DNA of 37,692 nt from Clostridiales bacterium UBA2432 (GCA_002342805.1 DDQW01000093.1:123022-160713); one strand, 5' to 3'. Positions 23,645 through 31,508 are shown, counted from the stretch's first letter. Translations and numbers: made by a program. The notes: a model not told the origin generated them from the sequence alone.

Positions 23645-24349
23645 TTATATCTTTATTATCCATGTTTGGCCTTCTTCATTTATATCCATCACCTTTGCTC
23701 CTTGCAACTTGTCACTTCGTTCTCTTTTAAAACGCTGAATGATGGATGGTTTTTCCCAAAAATGCATTGGAAATATATATTGAACCGAGGCTGTATGTAA
23801 TAATTTTTCTATTCCGTAATAGTAATATTCTTCTTGCCTTGGGTCCAATGGAGCAAAGGCTAAGTCAATAGAAGACCCTTTTAAGACCTCCATTTGTTGA
23901 TTAAACATTTCCGTCATGTCCGCATTGTATTGTTCTGATTCGCCTGACCATAACCACCAATTTAAATCTCCTGCATAATAAATCGTTTTTCCTAAATACT
24001 CTATTAGGAAAGCGACCCCACTATCTGTTGATTTTAATGTCTTTATTAAGATAATATTTTCCATGGTATCTGTCAAGCTATATTCATTCCCAGGATCAAC
24101 AACATGGGCTCGATGTGTAATCTTGTTTGCACTAATATCCGAAGATAATACAAACTCGACATCCGGGTAATCCGAAGTTAAGTCAAAAATAACCGGATTA
24201 AAATGATCATGATGCTTGTGGCTGACAAATACAATGACTTTTTTATTCTTTTCTAGCTTGGGTATTGTCCCTTTATAATAATCAAACAAAAAATAGCAAG
24301 ACTCCCATTCAATTAAAAAGCCGCTATGACTAATATATGTAACTTTCAT
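23645..24349 (-). CDS. MBL-fold metallohydrolase
   Basis: 234 residues. It begins MKVTYISHSGFLIEWESCYFLFDYY, and the metal-binding motif HKHHDHF (H-x-H-x-D-H) follows VIVFVS. Next comes YAGDLNWWLW, containing the bridging aspartate, and FPMHFWEKP, with the last histidine. This is the UlaG/L-ascorbate-lactonase-like branch, not the beta-lactamase or glyoxalase II branch (no C-terminal glyoxalase II domain). It is likely cytoplasmic and cuts an ester, lactone or phosphodiester bond. Its stop lies 15 bases before the glyoxalase-like gene, so the two may act on the same toxic metabolite, but the substrate is not shown. AGAGGAG precedes the ATG. Confidence 0.88.
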   Translation of the reverse strand: MKVTYISHSGFLIEWESCYFLFDYYKGTIPKLEKNKKVIVFVSHKHHDHFNPVIFDLTSDYPDVEFVLSSDISANKITHRAHVVDPGNEYSLTDTMENIILIKTLKSTDSGVAFLIEYLGKTIYYAGDLNWWLWSGESEQYNADMTEMFNQQMEVLKGSSIDLAFAPLDPRQEEYYYYGIEKLLHTASVQYIFPMHFWEKPSIIQRFKRERSDKLQGAKVMDINEEGQTWIIKI

Positions 24350-24415
24350 AGTTTCTCCTCTCTCCCATTATCTTTGTCCATTAAAAGCAATTTATTCATA
24401 AATATACAAAACCTT

Positions 24416-25051
24416 TTATATTTTAGTATTTAAGTCTCTTATCACCTGATTAAAATATTCCTGACTTTGGGCTCCTGAAATAGAATATTGATCTTCAATG
24501 ACAAAAAAAGGAACCGATGATACACCTAATGATGAAGCAAGGTCTTGATCCTTTAAAACCACTTCTTTGTAGCGTTCTTGGTCAAGCGCTTCCAGGGCTT
24601 TTGTTTGGTCTAAGCCAACTTCCCTTGCTAACTGTACCAAATTATCTTTAAGTCCAATATCAATCCCTTTCTCAAAATATGCAGAAAATAGAACTTCCGC
24701 CATGGCTTCTTCTTTTCCGAATTCTGCAGCATATCTAGTCAATTCGTGAGCCATACGTGTGTTGTTAGGTTTGATATTTTCAAAATCATAATCAAGTCCA
24801 CTCTTTTTAGCTTCATTCATAACACTTTGATTATTCATCTTTGCTTGTTCATAGGTCATTCCATATTTTTCAGCTAAAAGTGTATTTATATCTTTATCCG
24901 GATGCGAAGTAGCTTGTGGATTTAATTGAAAATTACGATAATTCAACTCAGTCTCGTCTTTTATATCTAACTCAGCAAGGGCTTTATTTAAACGGGTCTC
25001 TCCTATATAGCAAAACGGACATGCATAGTCACTCCAAATATCTATTTTCAT
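24416..25051 (-). CDS. DsbA-family oxidoreductase, FrnE-like
   Basis: 211 residues. A thioredoxin-like fold begins MKIDIWSDYACPFCYIG with the active-site Cys11-Pro-Phe-Cys14. A helical insertion follows (about 70-150: HELTRYAAEFGKEEAMAEVLFSAYFEKGIDIG), then SSLGVSSVPFFVIEDQYSISGAQSQEYF with the cis-proline VSSVPFF. No signal peptide is seen, so it works in the cytoplasm, unlike periplasmic DsbA. FrnE relatives form or isomerise disulfides, or act as 2-hydroxychromene isomerase-like enzymes, and some protect from oxidative stress. It stands alone with a near-consensus promoter at 25105-25133, which carries a palindrome over the -35. Confidence 0.9.
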   Translation of the reverse strand: MKIDIWSDYACPFCYIGETRLNKALAELDIKDETELNYRNFQLNPQATSHPDKDINTLLAEKYGMTYEQAKMNNQSVMNEAKKSGLDYDFENIKPNNTRMAHELTRYAAEFGKEEAMAEVLFSAYFEKGIDIGLKDNLVQLAREVGLDQTKALEALDQERYKEVVLKDQDLASSLGVSSVPFFVIEDQYSISGAQSQEYFNQVIRDLNTKI

Positions 25052-25104
25052 AACAAACTCCTTTTCTAAACTGTTTTCATGACTGGTCTCAACTTATAGA
25101 ATTA

Positions 25105-25133
25105 ATTATAACAAATGGGATAACAATTATCAA
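25105..25133 (-). promoter_or_regulatory. promoter of the FrnE-like gene with palindromic operator
   Basis: TTGATA (25128-25133), 17-bp spacer, TATAAT (25105-25110) on the minus strand. A perfect 13-base palindrome GATAA-CAA-TTATC (25119-25131) overlaps the -35. Its shape resembles Fur/PerR-type boxes, but the binding protein is unknown. Confidence 0.75.
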
Positions 25134-25261
25134 TTAATAACATTTAAACTCCTGATTCCAAGACAAGGATATGACATTGTTCTACGAATATTTATGTCGC
25201 CTTATTGTTAATTCCAGCCAACTCCAACCCCCACAATAAAGTGAAACGCAAGGAGGTAACC

Positions 25262-26431
25262 ATGATTATAACTCTATTTTATACTTTATCCATCCTCTCA
25301 CTGATTGTTGGTACTGCAGCAATCTATCTCGCCATGATTGAATCTGTCCCGGTGTCATGGCTTTACTATCATTATTTCATTCGTAAGCCTTTGAATTGGT
25401 CCATACTTCTCTTATTATTGTCATGGTCATCACTCATTTATTTTCGAGAGAGTCAATGGCCACTATGGACATTACCACCAATTATTATAGTCCTCTTTGC
25501 CTTAATCCTGACCTACAAAATGCATCAAGAAAAAGCTTTTCCATCTGTGTTTTTCCCTGAGATGTCTGATGAGCCTTATGAACTTCCCATTGAAGAGACA
25601 ATGGAATTGGCTGTTATTACCTATGAAGGCATACGCAAGTGTTATCCACTAGATTATGTGATACATCACCATATTGTCAACGACCGTTTTGGGACCAAGA
25701 CTGTCGCTCTTACTTATTGCGCTATGTGCCATAGCATTATTCCTTTTGATGTCACAGATATTGGGCCACTATTCGTTGCGTCCTTTAAAAACTCCAACAT
25801 GATTGTCGCTGACAAAGCCACAAAAACCTTTTTTCAACAGGCATCCTTCCAATCACTGATCGGTAAACTTCACCCCACTACCCTTACGATGATTCCCTTT
25901 CAGATAATGACTTGGTCCGATGTGAAAGACACAATCAAAAATCCCCTTGTCGTACATGTAACTAAGAAAGATTTCAAAGAATTTCAATTACCTATCCCCG
26001 GAATCTGGAAGAAGCTTATCGCCACCGAAGCCACACCGGGACTGTCTTCAAAGAACCGGGACAAAACCTTCCCTACAAGGACTCGGGTCATTGGCATCTT
26101 GGAGCCCTCATTTGAAAACCACATAGTATATCTAAAAAAGACAGTTCTAAATGCATCTATCATCCATAACAAAGAACTTGGATTCTACTTGATAGCACAC
26201 TCAGGAACCGTCAATGGTTATAAGGATGTTGTCAATGGTCAGCATGTGATAATTTTAAAAGAAAACAATAAGCTGATTGATCAATTATCCGAAACTCATT
26301 GGAATATGTTTGGCAAATATTTAAGCGGAAGCATACAGGCAGATCTAGATCCAATCGCTGTTTCTGATGAGTACTGGTTCTCTTGGAAGAAATTTCATGA
26401 AGATACGGAAGTGATTATGGATTTTGATTAA
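25262..26431 (+). CDS. DUF3179 domain membrane protein
   Basis: 389 residues from ATG 25262 (GGAGG five bases upstream); a 19-codon longer frame lacks a ribosome site. Three transmembrane helices occupy about 1-95. The soluble part matches DUF3179: LAVITYEGIRKCYPLDYVIHHHIVNDRFGTKTVALTYCAMCHSIIPFD, where the conserved YC-x2-C element (Cys-Ala-Met-Cys) is prominent and could bind a metal or heme-like cofactor. Later parts (TRVIGILEPSFENHIVYLKK, NVIH-like NASIIHNKELGFYLIAHSGT) are also conserved in the family. Its function is unknown. The gene is alone on the plus strand. Confidence 0.85.
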   Translation: MIITLFYTLSILSLIVGTAAIYLAMIESVPVSWLYYHYFIRKPLNWSILLLLLSWSSLIYFRESQWPLWTLPPIIIVLFALILTYKMHQEKAFPSVFFPEMSDEPYELPIEETMELAVITYEGIRKCYPLDYVIHHHIVNDRFGTKTVALTYCAMCHSIIPFDVTDIGPLFVASFKNSNMIVADKATKTFFQQASFQSLIGKLHPTTLTMIPFQIMTWSDVKDTIKNPLVVHVTKKDFKEFQLPIPGIWKKLIATEATPGLSSKNRDKTFPTRTRVIGILEPSFENHIVYLKKTVLNASIIHNKELGFYLIAHSGTVNGYKDVVNGQHVIILKENNKLIDQLSETHWNMFGKYLSGSIQADLDPIAVSDEYWFSWKKFHEDTEVIMDFD

Positions 26432-26476
26432 ACTGTCAATCATTTAAAAAGCTTTTAATGGTTTAGTCCTCCTTAG

Positions 26477-26926
26477 TTATATGGTCATATATCGGCAATA
26501 TAGTTTCCAGCCAATTAATGCTCCCAATGTATTAAGTATTAAATCATCTACGTCAAACACCCCTACCGAGATAATGAATTGGATGGATTCTACCCCAAAA
26601 CTAAAAAGGAATCCAATAATCAAAATAAAGTTTATTTTATATGCCCACGTCTTATTATGAAACAAATAGGGGATGAAAATGCCTACCGGCATAAAAACAA
26701 TTATATTGCCCAATATATTAATGACAAATTCTACTAGACTAGAAAAATCGGATACTTTCAAATATTTTCCTATTGAATAAAAGGGGACCAGATTATATGC
26801 ATTTATATTAGACCGAGTTCTACCTGCAATTTTTGAAATAAATCCAAAGTAGCCTATGAATCCGAGATATGCGATTAATAATATTCCTTTAACCCACTTT
26901 GATTTGTAAATTTTTCGAATTAACAT
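26477..26926 (-). CDS. VanZ-like membrane protein
   Basis: 149 residues from ATG 26926 (GGAGAG six bases upstream; GTG 26944 would be an unusual start). Four hydrophobic helices are seen. The VanZ landmarks are NLVPFYSIGKYL, IINILGNIIVFMPVGIFIPYLF, the glutamate in FSFGVESIQFI, and the end FDVDDLILNTLGALIGW. VanZ of the glycopeptide-resistance cluster gives low-level teicoplanin resistance, but most chromosomal VanZ-like proteins have no proven role in antibiotic resistance. There is no van gene cluster around it: the VanX-type domain at 13440-15092 is 11 kb away and not linked in one operon. Confidence 0.88.
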   Translation of the reverse strand: MLIRKIYKSKWVKGILLIAYLGFIGYFGFISKIAGRTRSNINAYNLVPFYSIGKYLKVSDFSSLVEFVINILGNIIVFMPVGIFIPYLFHNKTWAYKINFILIIGFLFSFGVESIQFIISVGVFDVDDLILNTLGALIGWKLYCRYMTI

Positions 26927-26975
26927 TTTTTCTCTCCAATACACTTTTCTAGCCTTAAAACTAGTCGTTGAGGTT

Positions 26976-27674
26976 TTATTCAGTCAATACCTTACATGCA
27001 CGTTTTGTTATCAATTCATTACCTAGAGACTTTTTTTTCACCGGAACAATCAAGTCTTTCACTTGCCGCTCTAATTCCCATGTCCCATCCGGCTTCATTT
27101 TACTATTCAGAAGCTTTAAGGCTTTTGGCATATTATCATCCCACACTCCTTCTTTTGACAGTATCCAAAGGATTTCTAAAAAATCCGCTTTATACATATT
27201 GGGAAGCGTAAGCCGTCCAATCATAGGATGCAACAGTTGATCCGGATTATGGGAACTATAACAGACTTCATGGAGCAAAATATAATCAATACATTCTTGA
27301 ATACATGACAACAGCTTTTCCGAACGCTCTTTCTCCGGAATAAAGGAAAATCCTTTTAGGAGCTTGACCACTCCCCAAAAACATGTATGTTTGCCATAAC
27401 AACTCTTATTACTATAATATGGAAATGTATGTGGCGTTTTAAAGTCGCCATCATCAAAACGCTGGTAGTGGCTAAAAAAATCAACAACACGGTCGACTCG
27501 AATCATCTCTGTCGGCTTCAATGTCAGCTAAGAGAACCAAGGTCCACAGTGTCGATTTATAATTCGGAACATAATAGGTGAGTTCAGGTTCATATTTATT
27601 ATCGTGTTCAACATTCCAGCATCCATGAATGTCTTGAAGCTGCCTGATTTTTCTATTGTTTCGTAACTTGTCAT
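26976..27674 (-). pseudogene. frameshifted alpha/alpha-toroid (prenyltransferase/squalene-oxidase-like) protein
   Basis: The intact 3' part (26976-27521) encodes DFFSHYQRFDDGDFKTPHTFPYYSNKSCYGKHTCFWG ... SKEGVWDDNMPKALKLLNSKMKPDGTWELE, repeats typical of terpene-cyclase-type toroid proteins without the catalytic DxDD. The preceding 150 bases encode the matching N-terminus in another frame (LQDIHGCWNVEHD, then YKSTLWTLVLLADIEAD), and a good start with GGAAGGAG (ATG 27674) is in the frame of the 3' part. Joining them needs one shift near the A5 run around 27648 and a second, opposite shift near 27500-27515. This means two small indels, so the gene is dead, or the assembly has two errors here. 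The product's function is unknown. Confidence 0.72.
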
Positions 27675-27742
27675 TGAATCTCCTTCCTTATCTAATTATC
27701 TACTGATTTGCTCTATTTTGATTATAATGCATTTCAATAGCA

Positions 27743-27784
27743 TTGACTTAAATCAATGCACAATCTTTTTTATACTGTCATAAT
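27743..27784 (+). promoter_or_regulatory. CRP/FNR-like box upstream of a -10 element
   Basis: TTGAC-TTAA-ATCAA (27743-27756), nine of ten matches to the FNR consensus TTGAT-N4-ATCAA. A -10-like CATAAT at 27779-27784 would place the start near 27791, with the box centred at about -41.5, the class II activator position. TATACT at 27771-27776 is an alternative -10 that would put the centre near -33.5. The neighbouring Crp/Fnr gene is a natural candidate for the binding protein. Confidence 0.55.
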
Positions 27785-27817
27785 AGGACTATACAAACTA
27801 TGAAAGGAGCACTATTA

Positions 27818-28489
27818 ATGAAAATTTCCAATAATAACCCTGTACGTTTCTGGAGCATAACCTCCGGGATTTCTTTACTAATCATGGCCATAGCAGCTGG
27901 CTATGCCTATGGCTTCTCATTCAGCAAAATATATGTAGAAAATAATTCTCTACAGACGATGACAAACATACAATCAAATAGCACCGTATTTTATTCAGGC
28001 GCTATTGCATGGTGCCTTATCCTTGTCGCCGACATAATTGTCTCTTACGGATTATACAGATATTTAAAACCAAGCCACAAACTGATTGCTCTAATCTCAG
28101 GTTCTCTTCGGCTTACATACTCCATCTTTTTGGCAATCGGTATCGCATTCCTTTTCGCAAAAAACACTGAGATATTCTTAAGAATATGGTCACTTGGTTT
28201 ATTCGTTTTCGGTTTCCACTTGGCAATAACTGGCATTGGAGTCTTCTTAAGCACTGAGACACCCAATCTATTGGGGTTTCTCTTAATTATAGCCGGAATA
28301 GGCTATAGTCTAACTCATGGTCTTCAAAATTTTATACCTCAAGCAACAACTTTTGCCACATATTTAGAAACTTTTCTTACTATACCTATGACTATCGGAG
28401 AACTCTCTTTCGCTATATGGCTATTCATTAAAGGCGGTCGAAAAATTAATCAACTGCCTTCAAATAATTCTGTCCCAGACGCCCTTTGA
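27818..28489 (+). CDS. DUF4386 family membrane protein
   Basis: 223 residues from ATG 27818: AAAGGAG lies eight bases upstream, whereas the in-frame ATG at 27800 would cover that ribosome site. Six hydrophobic helices are evident, with the family's SGISLLIMAIAAGYAYG in helix 1, AWCLILVADIIVSYGLYRYLKP, RLTYSIFLAIGIAFLF and GFHLAITGIGVFLSTETPNLLGFLLIIAGIGYSL. DUF4386 proteins are polytopic membrane proteins of unknown function. The last 44 bases overlap, on the opposite strand, the 3' end of the Crp/Fnr gene, so the two genes converge without a terminator between them. A CRP/FNR-like box upstream suggests control by that neighbour. Confidence 0.85.
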   Translation: MKISNNNPVRFWSITSGISLLIMAIAAGYAYGFSFSKIYVENNSLQTMTNIQSNSTVFYSGAIAWCLILVADIIVSYGLYRYLKPSHKLIALISGSLRLTYSIFLAIGIAFLFAKNTEIFLRIWSLGLFVFGFHLAITGIGVFLSTETPNLLGFLLIIAGIGYSLTHGLQNFIPQATTFATYLETFLTIPMTIGELSFAIWLFIKGGRKINQLPSNNSVPDAL

Positions 28490-29066
28490 TTCTACTCAGT
28501 GATTCCGGCGTCAAACCAAGATAACTGGCTAGTTGGTGTTGTGGAACTCTGGTGAACAACTCAGGCCTTTTGCCCATCATATATTTGACTCTCTCTTCCG
28601 GTGTCATTCGTATGAAAGAGGCAAAAGTGTCCTGTAACTCCCCCATACCGGATTGCATCATCTTCAAAACGATGCTTTCAAACTCAGGATACTTCTCAAG
28701 TTCACTGTCCTGTTCATCCAACTCACCAACAATCATGATAGAATCTTCTAGACATACGACTGAATAAGGTGATTCGAAATTTTCACTTTCAGAAAATATA
28801 GTAATACTTTGGTTTTCTGTAAAAAAATCTGATGTTACCTCTTTGCCCTCAACATCCACTGAAAATTTTCTTGCGCACCCTTCCAAAATAAAAAAGCATT
28901 GTTTCGGAACATTCCCCTGTTCAATTAAAACGGCCCCTTTTCGAAACACTTGAACAGGAATATGATCCACCATCTCACGAAGACTCTTCTCATCTAGTTC
29001 ACTGTACCTTTTTATAACATTAACAAGTTTGTCCAATGCCGCGCTACTAATTCTTTCCTCTTTCAC
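28446..29066 (-). CDS. Crp/Fnr-family transcriptional regulator
   Basis: 206 residues from GTG 29066, with GGAGG nine bases upstream. Residues about 20-130 are the cyclic-nucleotide-binding-like beta barrel (VFRKGAVLIEQGNVPKQCFFILEGCARKF), without the arginine of the cAMP phosphate pocket in a clear context, so the ligand is open. There is no N-terminal cluster of four cysteines, so it is not an FNR-type iron-sulfur sensor. The C-terminal helix-turn-helix is TRVPQHQLASYLGLTPESLSRIKGRL. This type, with SLSR in the recognition helix, belongs to the YeiL/Bacteroidota-like Crp branch. It converges on and overlaps the DUF4386 gene, which has a matching box at 27743-27756. Confidence 0.88.
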   Translation of the reverse strand: MKEERISSAALDKLVNVIKRYSELDEKSLREMVDHIPVQVFRKGAVLIEQGNVPKQCFFILEGCARKFSVDVEGKEVTSDFFTENQSITIFSESENFESPYSVVCLEDSIMIVGELDEQDSELEKYPEFESIVLKMMQSGMGELQDTFASFIRMTPEERVKYMMGKRPELFTRVPQHQLASYLGLTPESLSRIKGRLGQNYLKAVD

Positions 29067-29146
29067 CTAGCTACGCCTCCAATCAATATATTCAATCGTA
29101 TACGAAATATAGTTAAAATATCCAGGGATGTTTTTTCTAAACAAAA

Positions 29147-30051
29147 TTACTTATCATGACTTTCTAAAAACAGATCAAAGTCACTCTTAAATAATTGGTC
29201 TTGTACAATGCGGTATTTTTCAAATTGTGTTTCTGCATGTAGTTTTGCCTGTTCTGCTGATATTTTCCCTGCATCTATCAATATGTCTCTTCCGTTGAAT
29301 TCTATAAAGTTATCTAAACGGTTTGCCCAGTCTTCCATTGTCATCGGAATACTATTGTCTGCTTGTATCTCTGCATAATCGAGATACATTGAAACTAAGC
29401 GATTCAAAAAATCAATTTCTTTTTCAGTCAAATAGTTTTTCGCAATGGACACATCAAACTTTTGAATCTTTCCTTCTGGTGCGGATTTCCAAGTAGTCAA
29501 TCCCATGTTTTTTTGATCCGCATCTGCTCTCTCGATAATTATTTCTGCTGCGGTATGCCGATGAACGGCATAATGTAGCTTGTTCTGCACCTTTTCAAAA
29601 AATTCTTTTGTCGTCTTGGCTGATTTGTCATAATCCTTTTACGGAATTGTACAGCTCTTTGATTATCGATTTTGAATCCAACAGCAATGACCGCTTGCAA
29701 TGCATAAAATTTCACTTTATATGTTTTTTCATCAGATGCAGTATGTGCAAAAATTGCACATACTGCATCTTCCTCCAATTCATCGTCCAAAAATACCTTT
29801 TTTAAATGTTTTGTAACTACAGAACGATCGACACCATATAGTTCTGCCATCATTTTCTGTGTCAACCATATATTTTCATCTTGGTAACGAACTTCAATTG
29901 TGCTTTCGCCACTTCCAGCAACAAATTTCAAATATTCTGCCGCTGCTGAAACCGGCAAATTACTTTCCTTATAGTCCGTTAAGCTTTTTATTGCCTTGTT
30001 TCTTTGTTTTTCCAGTTTTTTTATTTTGCTTTCTCTATCATCAGATTTCAT
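29147..30051 (-). pseudogene. rhuM-like gene with internal deletion and frameshift
   Basis: Two reading frames together make a RhuM-family (virulence/RhuM) protein. The first part (30051 to about 29640) reads RYQDENIWLTQKMMAELYGVDRSVVTKHLKKVFLDDELEE ... KFYALQAVIAVGFKIDNQRAVQFRK. The second, in another frame, continues DYDKSAKTTKEFFEKVQNKLHYAVHRHTAAEIIIERAD ... MGLTTWKSAPEGKIQKFDVSIAKNYLTEKE. Intact relatives have about 60-70 residues between FRK and the SxDYD segment. They are missing here, and the joint at about 29638 shifts the frame. So a deletion, not a simple point change, killed the gene. RhuM proteins are often found in defence or pathogenicity islands; their biochemical role is uncertain. 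Confidence 0.85.
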
Positions 30052-30140
30052 AATAAATTGTCCCCAATCTTTAAAATCCAGCCAAGTTCATTTTCTATTT
30101 ATTCTAACATAAAATCAAGTGAATCTCACCGAATTTCCAC

Positions 30141-30734
30141 TCACAGTATCACCTCCAAATAATTCTTAAGTACCGTTTCTATATTGAGTTTTTTCGCATA
30201 ATCCATTAATAATGAATAGTCCGATGATTTTATTTTAGCGTACCGCCTCAATGCTTCATTTAGGATTTGAATATCCACTCTACTTCTGCTTTTTATAATG
30301 TCACAAATCGTTCTTTCAATATTATAAACTCTAATCTGATTACCGAATGAGCTTTTAAGTGATATAACGCCAAGTTCATGTAATTCTTTTTTTACATAGT
30401 AAATCTTAAATCTGTCTGCAACATTTGAAACAACCTTATACCCACTAGGAACCGTAGCCGAATACTCAAATGGTGTTCTATCCGATAGATCATATATAAA
30501 AAGAGCTGTCTCATGGGAATAAATTAATTTCGAATACTTTTTCTGCATAGCAAACATTTCATCTTCAATAGCATCAACAGCTACATATACCCCACGATCA
30601 CATCTTTCTAGCCTACCTTCATTAATCAATCTTTGAAGGTATTTTCTTGGTATCCCATATTTATCAAGATCAGCACTTAAAATCATACCATTTTGCTGTT
30701 TAATCAATTCTTCAATTTTTTCAAGGTAATTCAT
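30141..30734 (-). CDS. AbiEi-family antitoxin (type IV toxin-antitoxin)
   Basis: 197 residues from ATG 30734, with GGAGGTGAT three bases upstream. An N-terminal winged helix (about 10-60: LIKQQNGMILSADLDKYGIPRKYLQRLINEGRLERCDRGVYVA) is followed by the AbiEi C-terminal domain (about 75-180: SHETALFIYDLSDRTPFEYSATVPSGYK, VYNIERTICDIIKSRSRVD). AbiEi represses its own promoter, and its partner AbiEii is a nucleotidyltransferase toxin encoded just downstream. Here no AbiEii gene follows: the 90 bases after the stop lead into the rhuM pseudogene. It is therefore an orphan, or its toxin partner was lost. The operator-like palindrome at 30750-30793 is still perfect. Confidence 0.85.
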   Translation of the reverse strand: MNYLEKIEELIKQQNGMILSADLDKYGIPRKYLQRLINEGRLERCDRGVYVAVDAIEDEMFAMQKKYSKLIYSHETALFIYDLSDRTPFEYSATVPSGYKVVSNVADRFKIYYVKKELHELGVISLKSSFGNQIRVYNIERTICDIIKSRSRVDIQILNEALRRYAKIKSSDYSLLMDYAKKLNIETVLKNYLEVIL

Positions 30735-30749
30735 AACTATCACCTCCTG

Positions 30750-30793
30750 TTACAAATATACTTATATCATGCTCCATATAAGTATATTTGTAA
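30750..30793. repeat. perfect 18-bp inverted repeat, probable AbiEi operator
   Basis: Arms 30750-30767 and 30776-30793 are perfect complements (TTACAAATATACTTATAT on the left), separated by CATGCTCC, and lie 16 bases upstream of the AbiEi start. AbiEi proteins bind inverted repeats in their own promoter region. The arms are A-T rich and contain TATACT, which may be the -10. Confidence 0.7.
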
Positions 30794-31235
30794 ACAAAAC
30801 TTTACTCCATAGCATAAATACCGATTTTATATTTCTTCTTGATAAAAAGCTTGATCTTATCATACTCCATAGCTGAAATTAATTTTTAATTTTTTAAGTG
30901 ATTCAGCATTGACACTTGTTCACTAAATTTCAATTTATTATCCGTTTTCTTTCCTCAATTTTTCTTCTATTTAAAATAAGAGTTTTCTTTTTTCTCTTTT
31001 AAATAGCTTCGAATATTGAAAATGTTACTCTAAAAGTGGTCTATGATTTTAATGCAAACGTCAATAAAAATATATGATTTCAATCTCTGTGTTTCCTTCG
31101 GTTTGAACTATTCGGTTTTCCCGAATAGTTCGATTTTCTTCTAATTCACCTTCTGCAAAATATTTTTATAAGCTCATTAATCGGATTAATAACAGGCTCA
31201 ACTTAATGTCTTAAATGAATTTTCTTATATATCCG
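30794..31235. other. AT-rich non-coding stretch
   Basis: No convincing gene. A direct repeat of about 10 bases (ACTCCATAGC) occurs at about 30804 and 30863. On the minus strand an open run of some 30 codons at about 31060-31160 (ENRTIRENRIVQTEG) spans the hairpin below; it has no start signal. A 22-codon frame beginning MEYDKIKLFIKKKYK near 30873 also lacks a ribosome site. The stretch may be eroded coding DNA that once belonged to the adjacent island. Confidence 0.45.
31105..31131. repeat. 11-bp perfect hairpin
   Basis: GAACTATTCGG - TTTTC - CCGAATAGTTC. It is followed by GATTTTCTT on plus, which is too weak for a confident terminator, and no gene ends close by on either strand. It could be a decayed insertion-sequence end or a stray attenuator. 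Confidence 0.45.
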
Positions 31236-31505
31236 TCAAAGTGACACATCCACAGCAATTTTCAAGACACTTTCCGTTGGTGGAAATATCCAAGGTACTT
31301 TTATAGTTTTCAACCGTTCTCGAAAACAAGTCAATAGATGAACCCTTTTTACCTTATCTTGTTCCAATAAACGTTTGTATTTCTTCACTTGCGTAATAAC
31401 ATCGTGGACAGCAGAAACAAACATATGAACATCCGATACCGACTTAGATAAGTCAACAATATAATGTTGGATGAAAATATACCACTGTCTTTGGCGGGGT
31501 CTCAT
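31236..31505 (-). CDS. hypothetical protein, 89 residues, doubtful
   Basis: ATG 31505 lies three bases after the stop of the Rph-like gene, so translation could be coupled, but there is no clear ribosome site. The product is basic (QVKKYKRLLEQDKVKRVHLL, then FRERLKTIKVPWIFPPTESVLK) and resembles no family I know. It might be the 3' tail of the operon or mobile-element debris. Codon usage is unremarkable. Confidence 0.35.
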   Translation of the reverse strand: MRPRQRQWYIFIQHYIVDLSKSVSDVHMFVSAVHDVITQVKKYKRLLEQDKVKRVHLLTCFRERLKTIKVPWIFPPTESVLKIAVDVSL

Positions 31506-31508
31506 AGA

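Noticed and set aside
25113..25133. Resemblance of the FrnE promoter palindrome to the lac operator (GGATAACAATT)
   Set aside because: Chance similarity: the symmetric core is GATAA-N3-TTATC, and no LacI-type gene is nearby.
30141..30734. Complete AbiE toxin-antitoxin system
   Set aside because: No nucleotidyltransferase gene follows; downstream there are only about 90 bases and then the rhuM pseudogene.
30804..30873. Short direct repeat ACTCCATAGC as target-site duplication
   Set aside because: The copies are only about 60 bases apart, with no mobile element between them.
31105..31131. Hairpin as a transcription terminator
   Set aside because: The T-run is broken (GATTTTCTT) and no gene ends close to it.
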